Shown here: one piece after another, positions 36,901-48,800 of the stretch
How positions within the stretch are numbered: the first letter of the stretch is position 1
How the letters are laid out: each line of letters opens with the position of its first letter
Assembly: GCF_005877905.1 (NCBI RefSeq)
Contig: NZ_SWDV01000018.1
Location: forward strand, 1-64,000
Origin: Pseudomonas nicosulfuronedens
Lineage (GTDB): Bacteria > Pseudomonadota > Gammaproteobacteria > Pseudomonadales > Pseudomonadaceae
DNA length: 64,000 nucleotides
Reading direction: 5' to 3'
Made by a program: the position numbers and the translations under genes
The notes under the pieces: generated by a model
What the model was told of the DNA's origin: nothing
The model's input: only the letters and a program-made list of their open reading frames with translations
The model's database searches: none

Positions 36901-37178
36901 TGAGTCTGCCTTCACTGGATAGCGTACCGGCGCTACGTCGGGGGTTCCGCCTGCAGTTCGAGCCGGCCCAGGGGTGCCACGTGCTGCTCTATCCTGAAGG
37001 GATGGTGAAGCTCAACGACAGCGCCGGGGCCATCCTCGGCCGTGTCGACGGGCAAGCCGATGTGGCCGGCATCATCGATGGCCTGCGCGCCGATTTCCCT
37101 GGCGTGCCGGGCATCGACGAAGACATCCTGGCATTCCTCGAGGTGGCCCATGCGCAATTCTGGATCGAGCTGCGCTGA
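36900..37178 (+). CDS. pqqD: PqqA-binding chaperone PqqD
   Basis: A 92-residue peptide chaperone that presents PqqA to PqqE. Family signature: [39 protein letters not shown]. Start 36900 shares a base with the pqqC stop, and its 3' end overlaps pqqE by 29 bp, indicating coupled translation. Confidence 0.95.
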   Translation: MSLPSLDSVPALRRGFRLQFEPAQGCHVLLYPEGMVKLNDSAGAILGRVDGQADVAGIIDGLRADFPGVPGIDEDILAFLEVAHAQFWIELR

Positions 37179-38298
37179 GGCGCCGGTGGGTCCTCCGCTC
37201 TGGCTGCTGGCCGAGCTGACCTACCGCTGCCCGCTGCAGTGCCCGTACTGTTCCAACCCGCTGGACTTCGCCAGGGGCGGCGAAGAGCTGTCCACCGCGC
37301 AATGGATCGAGGTATTCCGCCAGGCCCGCGAGATGGGCGCGGCGCAGCTGGGTTTTTCCGGCGGTGAACCGCTGGTGCGCCAGGACCTCGCCGAGCTGAT
37401 CGCTGCTGCGCGCGGGCTGGGGTTCTATACGAACCTGATCACCTCCGGCATCGGGCTCAACGAGAAGCGCCTGAAGGAGTTCGCCGACGCCGGGCTCGAC
37501 CATATCCAGATCAGCTTCCAGGCCGCCGACGAGGAGGTGAACAACCTGCTCGCCGGCTCGCGCAAGGCCTTCGCCCAGAAGCTCGCCATGGCCCGCGCGG
37601 TGAAGGCCCACGGCTACCCGATGGTGCTGAACTTCGTCACCCACCGGCACAACATCGACAGCATCGAGCGCATCATCGAGCTGTGCATCGAGCTGGAGGC
37701 CGACTTCGTCGAACTCGCCACCTGCCAGTTCTACGGCTGGGCCGAGCTGAACCGTGCCGGCCTGCTGCCGACCCGCGAGCAGTTGCAACGCGCCGAGTGC
37801 ATCACCGCCGAGTACCGCGAGCGCCTGGCCGCCGAAGGCAACCCGTGCAAGCTGATCTTCGTGGTGCCCGATTACTACGAGGAGCGCCCGAAGGCCTGCA
37901 TGGGTGGCTGGGGCAGCGTGTTCCTCGACGTCACCCCGGACGGCACCGCATTGCCGTGCCATAGCGCGCGGCAGCTGCCGGTGAAGTTCCCCAACGTGCG
38001 CGAGCACAGCCTGCAGCACATCTGGTACGAGTCCTTCGGCTTCAACCGCTTCCGCGGCGATGCCTGGATGCCCGAGCCGTGCCGCTCCTGCGACGAGAAG
38101 GAGCGCGACTTCGGCGGCTGCCGCTGCCAGGCGTTCATGCTCACCGGTGACGCCGAAGCCACCGACCCGGTGTGCGCCAAGTCGGCCCACCACGGGATCA
38201 TCCTCGACGCCCGTCGCGAGGCGGAAACGGCGGCCGCGCCGCTCAGTGCGCTGACCCTGCGCAACGAGCGCGCCTCACAACTGATCTGCAAGGCGTGA
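37150..38298 (+). CDS. pqqE: Radical SAM enzyme PqqE
   Basis: A 382-residue radical SAM protein forming the Glu-Tyr carbon-carbon bond in PqqA. The SAM cluster motif is CPLQCPYC; the C-terminal SPASM domain supplies further clusters ([37 protein letters not shown]). ATG 37150, with GAGG upstream, gives a short extension before [13 protein letters not shown] as in other PqqE proteins; GTG 37186 is the alternative. Confidence 0.95.
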   Translation: MRNSGSSCAEAPVGPPLWLLAELTYRCPLQCPYCSNPLDFARGGEELSTAQWIEVFRQAREMGAAQLGFSGGEPLVRQDLAELIAAARGLGFYTNLITSGIGLNEKRLKEFADAGLDHIQISFQAADEEVNNLLAGSRKAFAQKLAMARAVKAHGYPMVLNFVTHRHNIDSIERIIELCIELEADFVELATCQFYGWAELNRAGLLPTREQLQRAECITAEYRERLAAEGNPCKLIFVVPDYYEERPKACMGGWGSVFLDVTPDGTALPCHSARQLPVKFPNVREHSLQHIWYESFGFNRFRGDAWMPEPCRSCDEKERDFGGCRCQAFMLTGDAEATDPVCAKSAHHGIILDARREAETAAAPLSALTLRNERASQLICKA

Positions 38299-38300
38299 GC

Positions 38301-40094
38301 GTGGAACGCAGCGATTGGAGTGCCGAACGCGCGGTCGCCGCCGCGGGGGATTTTGCCGAACTGCACGTGGCCCATGGCGGCTTGCTGTGGGCGGCGTTCG
38401 ACCCTTCCAGCGCGCGTTGTCGGCTGTTTCTGCGCCGTGAGGGGCAGAGCGTCGAGCTGACCCCGCCCGGCGCTTCGGTGCGCAGCCGCGTCTACGAATA
38501 CGGCGGCGGTTCCTGCTGCGCCACCGCCGACGGCGTGGCCTGGGTGGAAGAGAGTGACCAGCAGGTGCGTTGGCTGCGCCTGGGTGGCACGCCTCGGCCT
38601 ATTACCCATCGCGACGACTGCCGCTATGGCGACCTGCACTACGTGCCTGCGTGGAACGCGCTACTGGCGGTGGAAGAAGAGTACGGCAGCGGCGGGGTAA
38701 GCCACCGCATCGTTCGTCTCGACGCCGATGGCCGGCGCCGGGTGATCGCGTCCGGCGCGGACTTCTATGCCTCCCCGGTGGCTGACAGCGGAGCCGATCG
38801 CATCGTCTGGGTGGAGTGGGATCGCCCGCACCAGCCCTGGACGCGCACTCGCCTGTGCGAGTCGTTCGCCGGGGAGGAGCGCTGCCTGGCCGGGCAGGCT
38901 CGCCACGAGTCTATCCAGCAGCCGCGCTTCGCCGAGGACGGCCGCCTGCACTGGCTGAGTGACCGTGATGGCTACTGGCAGCCTCACCACGAAGGGCACG
39001 GCACCTTGCCCAGTGCTGCCGCCGACCATGCCAGCGCACCCTGGCAGCTGGGCGGGCGCACCTTCCTGCCGTTGCCGGACGGCAGGCTGCTGGCGACGCG
39101 CCAGGTCGATGGTTGCGGCCTGCTGGTGGTTTATGACGAGCGCGGCAAGGAGCGCAGACTTGCACCGGAGTACAGCCGCTTCCGTTCGCTGGCCGCGGAC
39201 GAGCGCCACTTCTATTGCATTGCCGCCGCGCCGGACCGTCTGCCGACGCTGCTGGCGATCCGGCGGGTGGATGGCTCCACCCAGGTGCTGGCCGGTGGCG
39301 AGAGGCCGCTGCCGGAGGCCGAATTGTCCCGTGGCGAGGCCTTCCATTACCCGGTGGGCGAGGACGAATGCGGCCACGGGTTCTTCTATCCGCCCTACGC
39401 CACGGACGGGGCGCCGCCGCTGGTAGTGTTCCTGCACGGTGGGCCGACCTCGGCCTGCTACCCGGTATTCGACGGGCGCATCCAGTTCTGGACGCGCCGG
39501 GGATTCGCCGTTGCCGATATCAATTATCGCGGCAGTAGCGGCTACGGCCGCGCCTACCGGGAGCGCCTGCACCTGGGCTGGGGGCAGGTGGAAGTGGAGG
39601 ACATCGGCGCGGCGCTGGATTTTCTCTCCAGGGCCGGGCGCATCGACCGTCAGCGGGTGTTCGTGCGTGGCGCCAGTGCTGGCGGCTACAGCGCGCTGAT
39701 GGCGCTGGCGCGGCTGCCGGGCCTGCGCGGGGGCGCCAGCCTCTATGGCGTCAGCGACCCGCAGGCGCTGGCGCGGGTGACCCACAAGTTCGAGGCGGAC
39801 TACCTGGACTGGCTGATCGGCGACCCGCAACAGGACGCCGAGCGTTACCGCGAGCGCACGCCGGTGCTGCTGGCCGAGCGCATCCGCGCGCCGGTGATCT
39901 TCTTCCAGGGCGAGCTGGATGCGGTGGTGGTGCCGGCACAGACCGACGCCATGGTCAACAGCCTGCGCCAGCGCGGCGTACCGGTGGAGGTGCACCGCTA
40001 CGCCGGCGAGCGCCACGGTTTCCGCCAGGCCGCCAACCAGGCCCATGCACTGGAGGCCGAGTGGCGCTTCTATCAGGCGCTTCTGGGGGGCTGA
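38301..40094 (+). CDS. pqqH: Prolyl-oligopeptidase-family peptidase PqqH
   Basis: A 597-residue serine peptidase of the S9 family: N-terminal beta-propeller, C-terminal alpha/beta hydrolase with catalytic Ser459 (GASAGG), Asp540 (QGELDAVV) and His572 (ERHGF). Linked to pqqABCDE in P. aeruginosa-type clusters, and presumed to process PqqA or its product; no M16 pqqF peptidase is in the window. It follows pqqE directly. GTG 38301 has AAGG 7 nt upstream; GTG 38295, overlapping the pqqE stop, is possible. Confidence 0.88.
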   Translation: MERSDWSAERAVAAAGDFAELHVAHGGLLWAAFDPSSARCRLFLRREGQSVELTPPGASVRSRVYEYGGGSCCATADGVAWVEESDQQVRWLRLGGTPRPITHRDDCRYGDLHYVPAWNALLAVEEEYGSGGVSHRIVRLDADGRRRVIASGADFYASPVADSGADRIVWVEWDRPHQPWTRTRLCESFAGEERCLAGQARHESIQQPRFAEDGRLHWLSDRDGYWQPHHEGHGTLPSAAADHASAPWQLGGRTFLPLPDGRLLATRQVDGCGLLVVYDERGKERRLAPEYSRFRSLAADERHFYCIAAAPDRLPTLLAIRRVDGSTQVLAGGERPLPEAELSRGEAFHYPVGEDECGHGFFYPPYATDGAPPLVVFLHGGPTSACYPVFDGRIQFWTRRGFAVADINYRGSSGYGRAYRERLHLGWGQVEVEDIGAALDFLSRAGRIDRQRVFVRGASAGGYSALMALARLPGLRGGASLYGVSDPQALARVTHKFEADYLDWLIGDPQQDAERYRERTPVLLAERIRAPVIFFQGELDAVVVPAQTDAMVNSLRQRGVPVEVHRYAGERHGFRQAANQAHALEAEWRFYQALLGG

Positions 40095-40203
40095 TCCCGG
40101 CCCGAGCCGGCTGTAAGAACCGTCTGCCAAGGTCGCATTGCAATACCTGACGGATACAGTAGGCTGCCGGAAATATCCCATAACAATAACGACAGAGCCC
40201 CCG

Positions 40204-41367
40204 ATGTCCCACGAGCTCAGCCAGCTGCGCAAATTCGTCTCGCCTGAGATCATTTTCGGTGCCGGATGCCGGCACAATGTCGCCAATTACGTAAAAACCT
40301 TTGGCGCCCGCAAGGTGCTGGTGGTGTCGGACCCCGGTGTAGTCGCTGCCGGCTGGGTCGCTGACATCGAAGCCAGCCTGGCCGCCCAGGACATTGCCTT
40401 CTGCCGCTACACCGATGTGTCGCCCAATCCGCGCGTGGAAGAAGTCATGCGCGGCGCCGACGTCTACCGCAGCGAAGGCTGCAACGTGATAGTCGCGGTC
40501 GGCGGCGGCAGCCCCATGGACTGCGCCAAGGGCATCGGCATCGTCGCCGCCCACGGCCGCAACATCCTCGAGTTCGAGGGGGTGGACACCCTGCGCGTGC
40601 CCAGCCCGCCGCTGATCCTGATTCCCACCACCGCCGGCACCTCGGCAGACGTTTCGCAGTTCGTGATCATCTCCAACCAGGACGAGCGGATGAAGTTCTC
40701 CATCGTCAGCAAGGCAGTGGTGCCCGACGTGTCGCTGATCGACCCGGAAACCACCCTGACCATGGACCCGTTCCTCTCCGCCTGCACTGGCATCGACGCG
40801 CTGGTGCACGCCATCGAGGCCTTCGTGTCCACTGGCCACGGGCCGCTCACCGACCCTCATGCGCTGGAAGCCATGCGGCTGATCAACGGCAACCTGGTGC
40901 AGATGATCGCCAATCCGGCGGACATCGCCCTGCGCGAGAAGATCATGCTCGGCAGCATGCAGGCGGGGCTGGCGTTCTCCAACGCCATTCTCGGCGCGGT
41001 GCACGCCATGTCCCACAGCCTTGGCGGTTACCTCGACCTGCCGCACGGGCTGTGCAACGCGGTGCTGGTCGAGCACGTGGTGGCCTTCAACTACAGCGCC
41101 GCGCCGGAACGCTTCAAGGTGATTGCCGAGACCTTCGGCATCGACTGCCGTGGCATGAACCATGCGCAGATCCGCCAGCGCCTGGTGGAGCACCTGATCG
41201 CCCTGAAGAATGCCGTAGGCTTCCACGAAAGCCTCGCCCTGCATGGCGTGGGCAGTTCCGACATTCCCTTCCTCTCGCGCCACGCGATGCAGGACCCGTG
41301 CATCCTCACCAACCCTCGCGAGTCCAGCCAGCGCGATGTCGAGGTGGTGTATGGCGAGGCCCTCTGA
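40204..41367 (+). CDS. ercA: Iron-containing alcohol dehydrogenase ErcA
   Basis: A 387-residue group III (iron-type) alcohol dehydrogenase. NAD-binding GGGSPMDCAKGIG, the TTAGTSADVS block, and metal histidines in ALVHAIEAF, GAVHAMSHSLGG and LPHGLCNA. In P. aeruginosa ErcA is thought to act in regulation of ethanol oxidation rather than bulk catabolism. Position after pqqH and before ercS matches that organism. The ATG at 40204 is chosen by family start; an upstream frame from 40138 is not supported. Confidence 0.9.
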   Translation: MSHELSQLRKFVSPEIIFGAGCRHNVANYVKTFGARKVLVVSDPGVVAAGWVADIEASLAAQDIAFCRYTDVSPNPRVEEVMRGADVYRSEGCNVIVAVGGGSPMDCAKGIGIVAAHGRNILEFEGVDTLRVPSPPLILIPTTAGTSADVSQFVIISNQDERMKFSIVSKAVVPDVSLIDPETTLTMDPFLSACTGIDALVHAIEAFVSTGHGPLTDPHALEAMRLINGNLVQMIANPADIALREKIMLGSMQAGLAFSNAILGAVHAMSHSLGGYLDLPHGLCNAVLVEHVVAFNYSAAPERFKVIAETFGIDCRGMNHAQIRQRLVEHLIALKNAVGFHESLALHGVGSSDIPFLSRHAMQDPCILTNPRESSQRDVEVVYGEAL

Positions 41368-43045
41368 CGAGCAGCAGCAACAGGCCCTGGCCGGGTTGCT
41401 CGGGCTGGGCAGCCATTCCGCGCGCAAGAGCCACTATCCCGAGCTGGTGGCGCGGCTGGACGAGCTGGGGGCCGAGCGCAACCGCTATAAATGGCTGTTC
41501 GAGCATGCCGTCCACGGCATCTTCCAGGCCAGCCTGAGCCAGGGCCTGCGCGCCGCCAACCCGGCGCTGGCGCGGATGCTCGGCTATGACGACCCGCAGC
41601 AGGTGCTGTGGAACCTGCAGGACATGGCCAGCCAGTTGTTCGTCGGCGGCGAGGCGGAGATGCGTGGCATCCGTGCGCTGCTGCGCGAGGGCAGTGGGCT
41701 GTTCGGCTACGAGACGCGGCTGCGCCGCCGCGATGGCAGTCATGTCATCGTGCTCATGAACCTGTTGATGAAACCGGACGAGGAAGGCCTGGTGGAGGGC
41801 TTCGTCGCCGACATCACCGAGCGCGTCCAGGCCCAGCAGCGCCTGCAGAACCTCAACGAGGAACTGGAGCAGCGCGTCGCCGAACGTACCCGTGAGCTGG
41901 AAGGGCTGAACCAGCAACTGCGCGAGGCCCGCGACGCCGCCGAAGCCGCCAACAACAGCAAGGACAAGTACCTGGCCGCCGCCAGCCATGACCTGCTGCA
42001 ACCGCTGAATGCTGCGCGCCTGCTGGTTTCCACCTTGCGCGAACGCAAGCTGCCGGACGCCGAGCAGGTACTGGTGGAGCGCACGCACCAGGCGCTCGAG
42101 GGCGCCGAGGACCTGCTCACCGACCTGTTGGAAATTGCCCGCCTGGACCAGAGCGCGATCCGCCCGGACCTGGAGGTGTATCCGCTGGACGAACTGCTCG
42201 GCCCGCTGGTCTCGGAGTTCGACGAAGTGGCCCGCGCCGCCGGGCTGCGTCTGCGCTCACGGATTCCCGCGCTGGCGGTGCGCACCGATCACCGCCTGCT
42301 GTCGCGCATCCTGCGCAACTTCCTCAGTAACGCATGCCGCTATACCGAGCGCGGCAGCGTGATGCTCGCGGCGCGCCGCCGCGGCGATAGCGTCAGGCTG
42401 GAAGTCTGGGACACCGGACGCGGGATTCCGGCGGACCAGCTGGAAGCCATCTTCCTCGAATTCAACCAGCTCGACGCCGGCCGCGCGGCCAGTCGCCGGG
42501 GTGTCGGTCTGGGGCTCGCCATTGTCGATCGCATTGCCGGCATCCTTGGCTGCCGGGTGCAGGTGCGCTCGGTGCCGGGGCGTGGTTCGGTGTTCGCCAT
42601 CGAAGTGCCGCTGGTACGAGACCTGCCGCAACCAGGGCTGGTCGAGAGCGGCCCGCGGCCGGTGACCGGCGACCCGCTGCCGGGCCGGCGCCTGCTGGTG
42701 ATCGACAACGAGGAAGCAATCCTCGCCAGCATGGCGGCGCTGCTCGGGCAATGGGGCTGCGAGGTGCTGGTGGCGACCAGCTATGAGGAAGCGCTGCAGG
42801 CGCTGGATGACAAGGCGCCGGAGGTGATCCTGGCTGACTACCACCTCGACCAGGGGCGTACCGGGTGCGAGGCGGTGCGCGGGTTGCGCGAGTATTTCCG
42901 CCGCGAGCTGCCGGCGCTGATGATCACCGCCGACCGCAGCGACGACTGTCGCCGCGCCCTGCAGCGGTTGGGGATGCCGCTACTGAACAAACCGGTGAAG
43001 CCGGGCAAGCTGCGCGCGACATTGAGCGTGCTGCTCAGCCATTGA
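41351..43045 (+). CDS. ercS: Hybrid sensor histidine kinase ErcS
   Basis: A 564-residue soluble kinase: N-terminal PAS region (about 45-165, ending VADITERVQAQQ), coiled coil, phosphoacceptor AAASHDLLQPLNAARL, ATP-binding domain (NFLSNACRYT, DTGRGIP, GVGLGLAIV), and a C-terminal receiver with phosphoacceptor aspartate in ILADYHLD. The start overlaps the last 17 bp of ercA and has GAGG upstream, so it is co-translated. In P. aeruginosa ErcS acts in the cascade controlling ethanol oxidation; its response-regulator partners are not in this window. Confidence 0.9.
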   Translation: MARPSDEQQQQALAGLLGLGSHSARKSHYPELVARLDELGAERNRYKWLFEHAVHGIFQASLSQGLRAANPALARMLGYDDPQQVLWNLQDMASQLFVGGEAEMRGIRALLREGSGLFGYETRLRRRDGSHVIVLMNLLMKPDEEGLVEGFVADITERVQAQQRLQNLNEELEQRVAERTRELEGLNQQLREARDAAEAANNSKDKYLAAASHDLLQPLNAARLLVSTLRERKLPDAEQVLVERTHQALEGAEDLLTDLLEIARLDQSAIRPDLEVYPLDELLGPLVSEFDEVARAAGLRLRSRIPALAVRTDHRLLSRILRNFLSNACRYTERGSVMLAARRRGDSVRLEVWDTGRGIPADQLEAIFLEFNQLDAGRAASRRGVGLGLAIVDRIAGILGCRVQVRSVPGRGSVFAIEVPLVRDLPQPGLVESGPRPVTGDPLPGRRLLVIDNEEAILASMAALLGQWGCEVLVATSYEEALQALDDKAPEVILADYHLDQGRTGCEAVRGLREYFRRELPALMITADRSDDCRRALQRLGMPLLNKPVKPGKLRATLSVLLSH

Positions 43046-43060
43046 AGGGGCGCTGGTCGA

Positions 43061-45574
43061 TCAGCCGTTCTTGCGCCCGAGCATGCCGTTGACCTTGTCG
43101 CGCAACGCGTCGATGGAGAAGGGCTTGGCGATCATCGACATGCGCGTGGCCAGCTCGCTGCCATCGATGTGGACGATCTCGGCGAAGCCGGTGGCGAACA
43201 GGATTGGCAGCTCCGGACGGACATCCCGCGCGGCGCTGGCCAGCTCCTCGCCGTTCATGCCCGGCAGGCCGACGTCGGTCAGCAGCAGGTGGATGACGGT
43301 GTCGCCCTGCAGGATCGGCAACGCCTCTTCAGCATCCTCGGCTTGCAGTACCTGGTAGCCGATCTCCTCCAGCACTTCCACGGTGAGCATGCGTACCAGG
43401 TCATTGTCCTCGACGACCAGGACGCACAGTGGTTGGTTGGCTGGTTCATTGGGGGGCGTCGGGACGTCGGGAATGCTGACCACTGAGTTGCCTCTCGGGA
43501 AATAGAGTGTGACGCAGGTACCCTGGCCGGGTTCGCTGCGCAGGCGGATGTGCCCGCCGGATTGTTTGATGAAGCCGTAGACCATCGACAGCCCCAGCCC
43601 GCTGTTGGGGCCGATGCCCTTGGTAGTAAAGAAGGGGTCGAAGACATGAGGCAGGGTTGCCTTGCTCATGCCCTGGCCGTTGTCCTGCAGGGAGAGGGCG
43701 AGGTAGTCGCCAGCCGGCAGGTCATGCTCGCCGGTGAGGATGTCCTGGTGCTGCAGGGTGATCTCCAGGCGGCCGCCGCCGGACATGGCATCGCGGGCGT
43801 TCTCCACCAGGTGGAGCATGGCCTTGTGCAACTGGTCGCGGTCGGTCAGTACGCTCTGCACGTCATCCAGGGCGAGCGTCAGGGCGACGTCGGGGCCGGC
43901 GTATTCGACCAGCTCATCGCGCCAGTCGCGCAACTGTTGGGCGAGGTCCACCGGGTGCATCGCCAGCGCCTGGCGACGGGCAAACGCCAGCAGGTTGTGG
44001 GTCAGCTCGGCGGCGCGCTCGGTGGCCTGGGTGGCAGCGTGAAGGATGTGGCTCAGCTCCGGCTGGGCGTTGGCTGGCGCGCGACGGGTGATCAGGTCGA
44101 GGCTGAAGCGGATGCTCGCCAGCAGGTTGTTGAAGTCATGGGCGATGCCACCGGTGAGTTGGCCGACGGCTTCCATGCGCTGGGCATTGAGCAGGGCAGC
44201 CTGCGCCTGCTCCAGCAGCAAGGCGCCGCGCTTCTGCTCGGTGATGTCGCGGCCGCAGCCGTAGATCACGCCCTTGTCCTCGGTGGCGTGCCAGGAAATC
44301 CAGCGGTAGCTGCCATCGGCGTGGCGCATGCGGTTCTCGAAGTGCTGCAGGCGCTCGCCGCGGGTGAGGGTGGCGCGGATGTCGATGCTCGGCGCGAGGT
44401 CGTCCGGATGCACCAGCTCTTCGCTGCTGCGGCCGGTGAGCTGCTCCTCGCTCCAGCCCAGCAGGCTGCCCCAGGCGGGATTGACGCTGCGCAGTACGCC
44501 CTGGTGATCGAGCACGCAGAGCAGGTCCTGGCTGACCGTCCAGACGCGGTCGCGCTCCAGGGTGCGCTGGCGGGCTTCCTCCTGTACCGCTTCCTTCTGC
44601 CGGCGTTCCTCCGTGCGCTGGCTGGCGGCCGCCAGCGCATGGCCGAGCAGGGCGGCCAGTTCCTTGAAGAAGGTCGCGTAGTGCTCGTCCAGGCGTCGGC
44701 GCGGGCTGATACCGAACACCGCGAGGCTGTCGACGTGGTCGGATAGCGGGGTGGCATAGGTGCTGTCGAGCACTTCCGGCCAGGGTGCGAAGGCGCGCAC
44801 GTACTGGCTGCCCAGCGGGGACTGATGGGCTTCCTTCAAACCGTTGAACAGGTGCAGTGGGTCGTCGTCGAGCGTCAGTTGCGCTGGCGCGAAACGGTCG
44901 CTGGTGTCGGTGCCGCAGGAGCCGAGCAGGGTGCCGGCCTGGTAGAGCAGGCAGAAGGGCACGTCATGGTTGGCTTCCGCAAGCAGGGCGAAAGCGCGGG
45001 CGCAGATCTGCGCGCTGTCCTCGGCCTGCCCGAGACGTTCGGCCAGGCGCGTGAGCAGGCGCTGGCGGCGTTGTTCGATGACGTTGCCGGTGGTCTCGAC
45101 GGCGGTGTTGAACAGGCCGACGGGCTTGCCGTCCTGGCCGAAGATCGGGCTGACGTTGTAGGTGAAGTAGGCTTCCTCGACGTAGCCGAACCGCACCATG
45201 GGCAGCAGGCGATCTTCTTCGTGGGCGGCGACGCCGGTCTGCAGGATGCCGTTGTACATGGGGTCGAGGATCGACCAGATATCCGACCAGGCGACGTGGG
45301 CCGGTTGGCCCAGGCAGGCGGGGTGCTTGTCGCCGGGAATGGCACTCCAGGCATCGTTGTACAGCAGGATGAATTCGGGGCCCCAGTAGATACACACCGG
45401 CAGGCGCGAGTTCAGCCCGACTTCGAGGATGCCCTTGAGGATGGCCGGCCATTGATCCATGGGGCCGAGCGGGGAGGATGCCCAGTCATGCTGACGAATC
45501 AGCGGCGCCATGGCGCTACTGCTGTTGAGGAAATCGCCTGGCGAAATAGGGGTGTCCCCCTGGGAGCTTGGCAT
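43061..45574 (-). CDS. PAS/GAF hybrid histidine kinase with receiver
   Basis: An 837-residue soluble sensor kinase. Order: N-terminal PAS of the [14 protein letters not shown] type (about 25-165), GAF-like region (about 175-330), second PAS ([15 protein letters not shown]..., ending GRDITEQK), phosphoacceptor [14 protein letters not shown], ATPase ([25 protein letters not shown]) and receiver ([35 protein letters not shown]). No membrane segment. The start at 45574 has a weak AGGA; a longer N-terminus is unlikely. It converges on ercS (15-bp gap) and diverges from the next kinase. Signal unknown. Confidence 0.85.
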   Translation of the reverse strand: MPSSQGDTPISPGDFLNSSSAMAPLIRQHDWASSPLGPMDQWPAILKGILEVGLNSRLPVCIYWGPEFILLYNDAWSAIPGDKHPACLGQPAHVAWSDIWSILDPMYNGILQTGVAAHEEDRLLPMVRFGYVEEAYFTYNVSPIFGQDGKPVGLFNTAVETTGNVIEQRRQRLLTRLAERLGQAEDSAQICARAFALLAEANHDVPFCLLYQAGTLLGSCGTDTSDRFAPAQLTLDDDPLHLFNGLKEAHQSPLGSQYVRAFAPWPEVLDSTYATPLSDHVDSLAVFGISPRRRLDEHYATFFKELAALLGHALAAASQRTEERRQKEAVQEEARQRTLERDRVWTVSQDLLCVLDHQGVLRSVNPAWGSLLGWSEEQLTGRSSEELVHPDDLAPSIDIRATLTRGERLQHFENRMRHADGSYRWISWHATEDKGVIYGCGRDITEQKRGALLLEQAQAALLNAQRMEAVGQLTGGIAHDFNNLLASIRFSLDLITRRAPANAQPELSHILHAATQATERAAELTHNLLAFARRQALAMHPVDLAQQLRDWRDELVEYAGPDVALTLALDDVQSVLTDRDQLHKAMLHLVENARDAMSGGGRLEITLQHQDILTGEHDLPAGDYLALSLQDNGQGMSKATLPHVFDPFFTTKGIGPNSGLGLSMVYGFIKQSGGHIRLRSEPGQGTCVTLYFPRGNSVVSIPDVPTPPNEPANQPLCVLVVEDNDLVRMLTVEVLEEIGYQVLQAEDAEEALPILQGDTVIHLLLTDVGLPGMNGEELASAARDVRPELPILFATGFAEIVHIDGSELATRMSMIAKPFSIDALRDKVNGMLGRKNG

Positions 45575-45863
45575 CGAGCAAATCCTGCGATCGATTGATC
45601 TTCTGTTCCTTGTCGGACGTTGGAAAGGCCCCGTGACAGAAGATTCCACTTTTCTCCGTGGCCGGTCGCAAATAATTCGAACGCCCGTGCGGGGTCGCGT
45701 GTCAATTGGCCAGCCGGTGTGTAGCCTACAACGCTTCACGTTATTATTTCTGCCGTTTTAAGAGCGTTCTTACAATAACTTCAAACACTTACCTGGCTTT
45801 CTTGCCGTCGCTGCCACACCGGCCGATTGCTTCCAGGGAAGGACTGCATCAGGGAATCCATCG

Positions 45864-48800
45864 ATGAACCAGAAAGTCGTCGCCGACGAAAGCGCCTTCC
45901 GCCGCATCCTCGCGCGCAACATGGCGCTGCCGCTGGGCATCTGTTTGCTGGGAGCGGTGCTGTTCATCGGTCTGATTCTCTACATGCTCGACGTGCTGGG
46001 GTGGGTCGAGCACACCGATCGGGTGATCTCCAGCGCCAACGAGATGCAGCGCCTGAGCGTGGACCAGGAAAGCGGTCTGCGCGGCTTCCTGATCACCAAT
46101 GATCCACGCTTCCTCGAACCGCTGGAGCAGGCGCGGCCGCGCATCAATTCGGGGCTCAAGAACCTCGCCGAACTGGTGGCCGACAATCCCCCGCAGGTGG
46201 AGCGCGTGCAGCGCCTGGGTTCCATGCAGGAAGAGTGGTTGAGCTTCGCCCAGGAGATGATCCAGCTGCGCCGCAGCGGCCAGGACGTGGCGGACGCCAT
46301 CAAGGCCGGGCGCGGCAAGAGCATGATGGACGCCATCCGCGTCCAGTACGGCGCGATGATCAACACCGAGCAGCAACTGCGCCACGACCGCAACCAGTTC
46401 GCTTCGACCCTGTCCACCGGCGTGGTGGTGCTCTACCTGGTGTTCAGCATCGTGGTGGGCACGCTGCTGGCCTACTTCGGGCGCCGGCAACTGGTCAGCC
46501 TGTCCGAGTCCTACGCCGAGTCCCTGCGGCGGCAGGTGCTGCATAACGAGCAGCTGCAGCAACAGGCCTGGCTGCGCGATGGCCAGAGCCGCCTGAGCGA
46601 GCAGTTGATCGGCCAGCAGTCGCTGCCTTCGCTGGGACGCAACCTGATGGAGTTCCTCGGCGAGTTCGTCGGGTCGCCCATCGGTGCGTTGTACGTGCGC
46701 GATGACCATGGCGGCCTGCTGCGCGGCGCGACCTTCGGCTTCGCCCGCGAACAGGAAGGCGTGGAATATTTCGCCGCCGATGAAAGCCTGATTGCCCAGG
46801 CCGCGCGCCAGCGCAAGCTGCGTGTGCTGGACGGGTTGCCGGCGGACTATCTGAAGGTCAATTCGGCGCTGGGCAACGGCTCGCCGGTGAGCGTGGCGCT
46901 ATTGCCGTTGCTCAATGAGGGGGGCGTGGTCGGCGTGCTGGAGCTGGGCTTCCTGCGCTCGTTGAGCGACCGCGAGCAAGCGTTCCTCCAGGGCGTGGCC
47001 GACACCCTGGGCAGTGCCGTGGCGGCGGCGCTGCATCGCCAGCGCCTGCAAGACGTGCTGGCGGAAACCCAGCAGCTCAACGAAGAACTGCAGGTGCAGC
47101 AGGAAGAGCTGAAAACCGCCAACGAGGAGCTGGAGGAACAGTCGCGGGTCCTCAAGGAGTCCCAGGCGCACCTGGAGGCCCAGCAGGCGGAACTGGAGCA
47201 GACCAACGAACGTCTCGCCGAACAGACCCAGGAACTGGCCGCCCAGCGCGACGACCTCGACGGCAAGAACACCGAGCTGAACCAGGCTCGTCTGGACCTG
47301 CAGGGCCGCGCCGACGAACTGCAGCGCGCCAGCCGCTACAAGTCCGAGTTCCTCGCCAACATGTCCCACGAGCTGCGCACGCCGCTCAACAGTTCGTTGA
47401 TCCTGGCGCGCCTGCTGGCGGACAACGAGCAGGGCAACCTCGATGACGAGCAGATCAAGTTCGCCGAGTCGATCTATGGTGCCGGTAACGACCTGCTCAA
47501 CCTTATCAACGACATCCTCGACATCTCCAAGGTCGAGGCCGGCAAGCTCGAGGTGCGCCCGGAGAATGCCCACGTGCGGCGTCTGGTGGAGGCGGTGGAA
47601 ACACTGTTCCGCCCACAGGCCGATGACAAGGGGCTGCGCTTCGTCGCCGAGGTCGAGGAGGGCGCGCCGACGCTGCTCTACAGTGACCGCCAGCGGGTCG
47701 AGCAGATCCTCAAGAACCTGCTGTCCAACGCCTTCAAGTTCACCGATGCCGGGGAGGTTTCCCTGCGTGTGAGCGCCGCACCCGAGGGCCTGCGCTTCGA
47801 TGTGCGCGACAGCGGTATCGGCATCGCCGAGGACCAGCTTGCGCGCATCTTCGAAGCCTTCCAGCAGGCCGATGGCGCCACCAACCGTCGCTACGGCGGT
47901 ACCGGCCTGGGCCTGTCGATCTCCCGCGACCTCGCGCACCTGCTGGGTGGCAGCATCATCGTCAGCAGCGAGCCGGGCAAGGGCAGTGTGTTCAGCCTGC
48001 TGTTGCCACTGAACTACCAGGCGCCTGCCGAAGAGAAAATCGTCAGTGCGCCCGCGCCAATCGTGGCGCCGGCCCCGGTCGCGCCGCCGGTGGTGCGCGC
48101 GCCGGCTGCGGCGGCCTTCGCCGACGACCGCGAGCAGGTCAATGTGGGGCAGCGTTGCGTGCTGGTGGTGGAGGACGAGCCGAAGTTCGCCCGCATCCTC
48201 TATGACCTGGCCCGCGAGCTGGGCTATCGCTGCCTGGTCGCCATGGGCGCCGAGGAGGGCCTGCGCCTGGCCGATGAGCACGGCCCCGACGCCATCCTGC
48301 TGGACATGCACCTGCCCGACGAATCCGGCCTCGCCGTGCTGCAGCGCCTGAAGGCCAACCCTCGTACCCGCCATGTGCCGGTGCATGTGGTGTCGGTGGA
48401 GGATCGCAGTGAAGCGGCCCTGCACCTGGGCGCCATCGGTTATGCCTTGAAACCCACTACCCGCGAGCAACTGCGCGAGGTGTTCGGCAAGCTGGAAGCC
48501 AAGCTGACCCAGGAGGTCAAGCGCATCCTGCTGGTGGAGGACGACCCACTGCAGCGCGACAGCGTCTCGCGCCTGATCGGCGACGACGACATCGAAATCA
48601 CCGCGGTGGAGCAGGGGGCGCAGGCCCTGGAGCTGCTGCGCAAGAACATCTACGACTGCATGATCATCGATCTCAAGCTGCCGGACATGCAGGGCAACGA
48701 ACTGCTGCAGCGCATGGGCGAGGAGGACATCTGCTCCTTCCCGCCGGTGATCGTCTACACCGGGCGCAACCTGACCCGTGACGAGGAAGCCGAGCTGCTC

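Noticed and set aside
40125-40132. TGCCAAGG before ercA as another copy of the 14-bp motif
   Set aside because: Only the first eight bases resemble it, and the spacing to the start (about 72 bp) differs from the other four.
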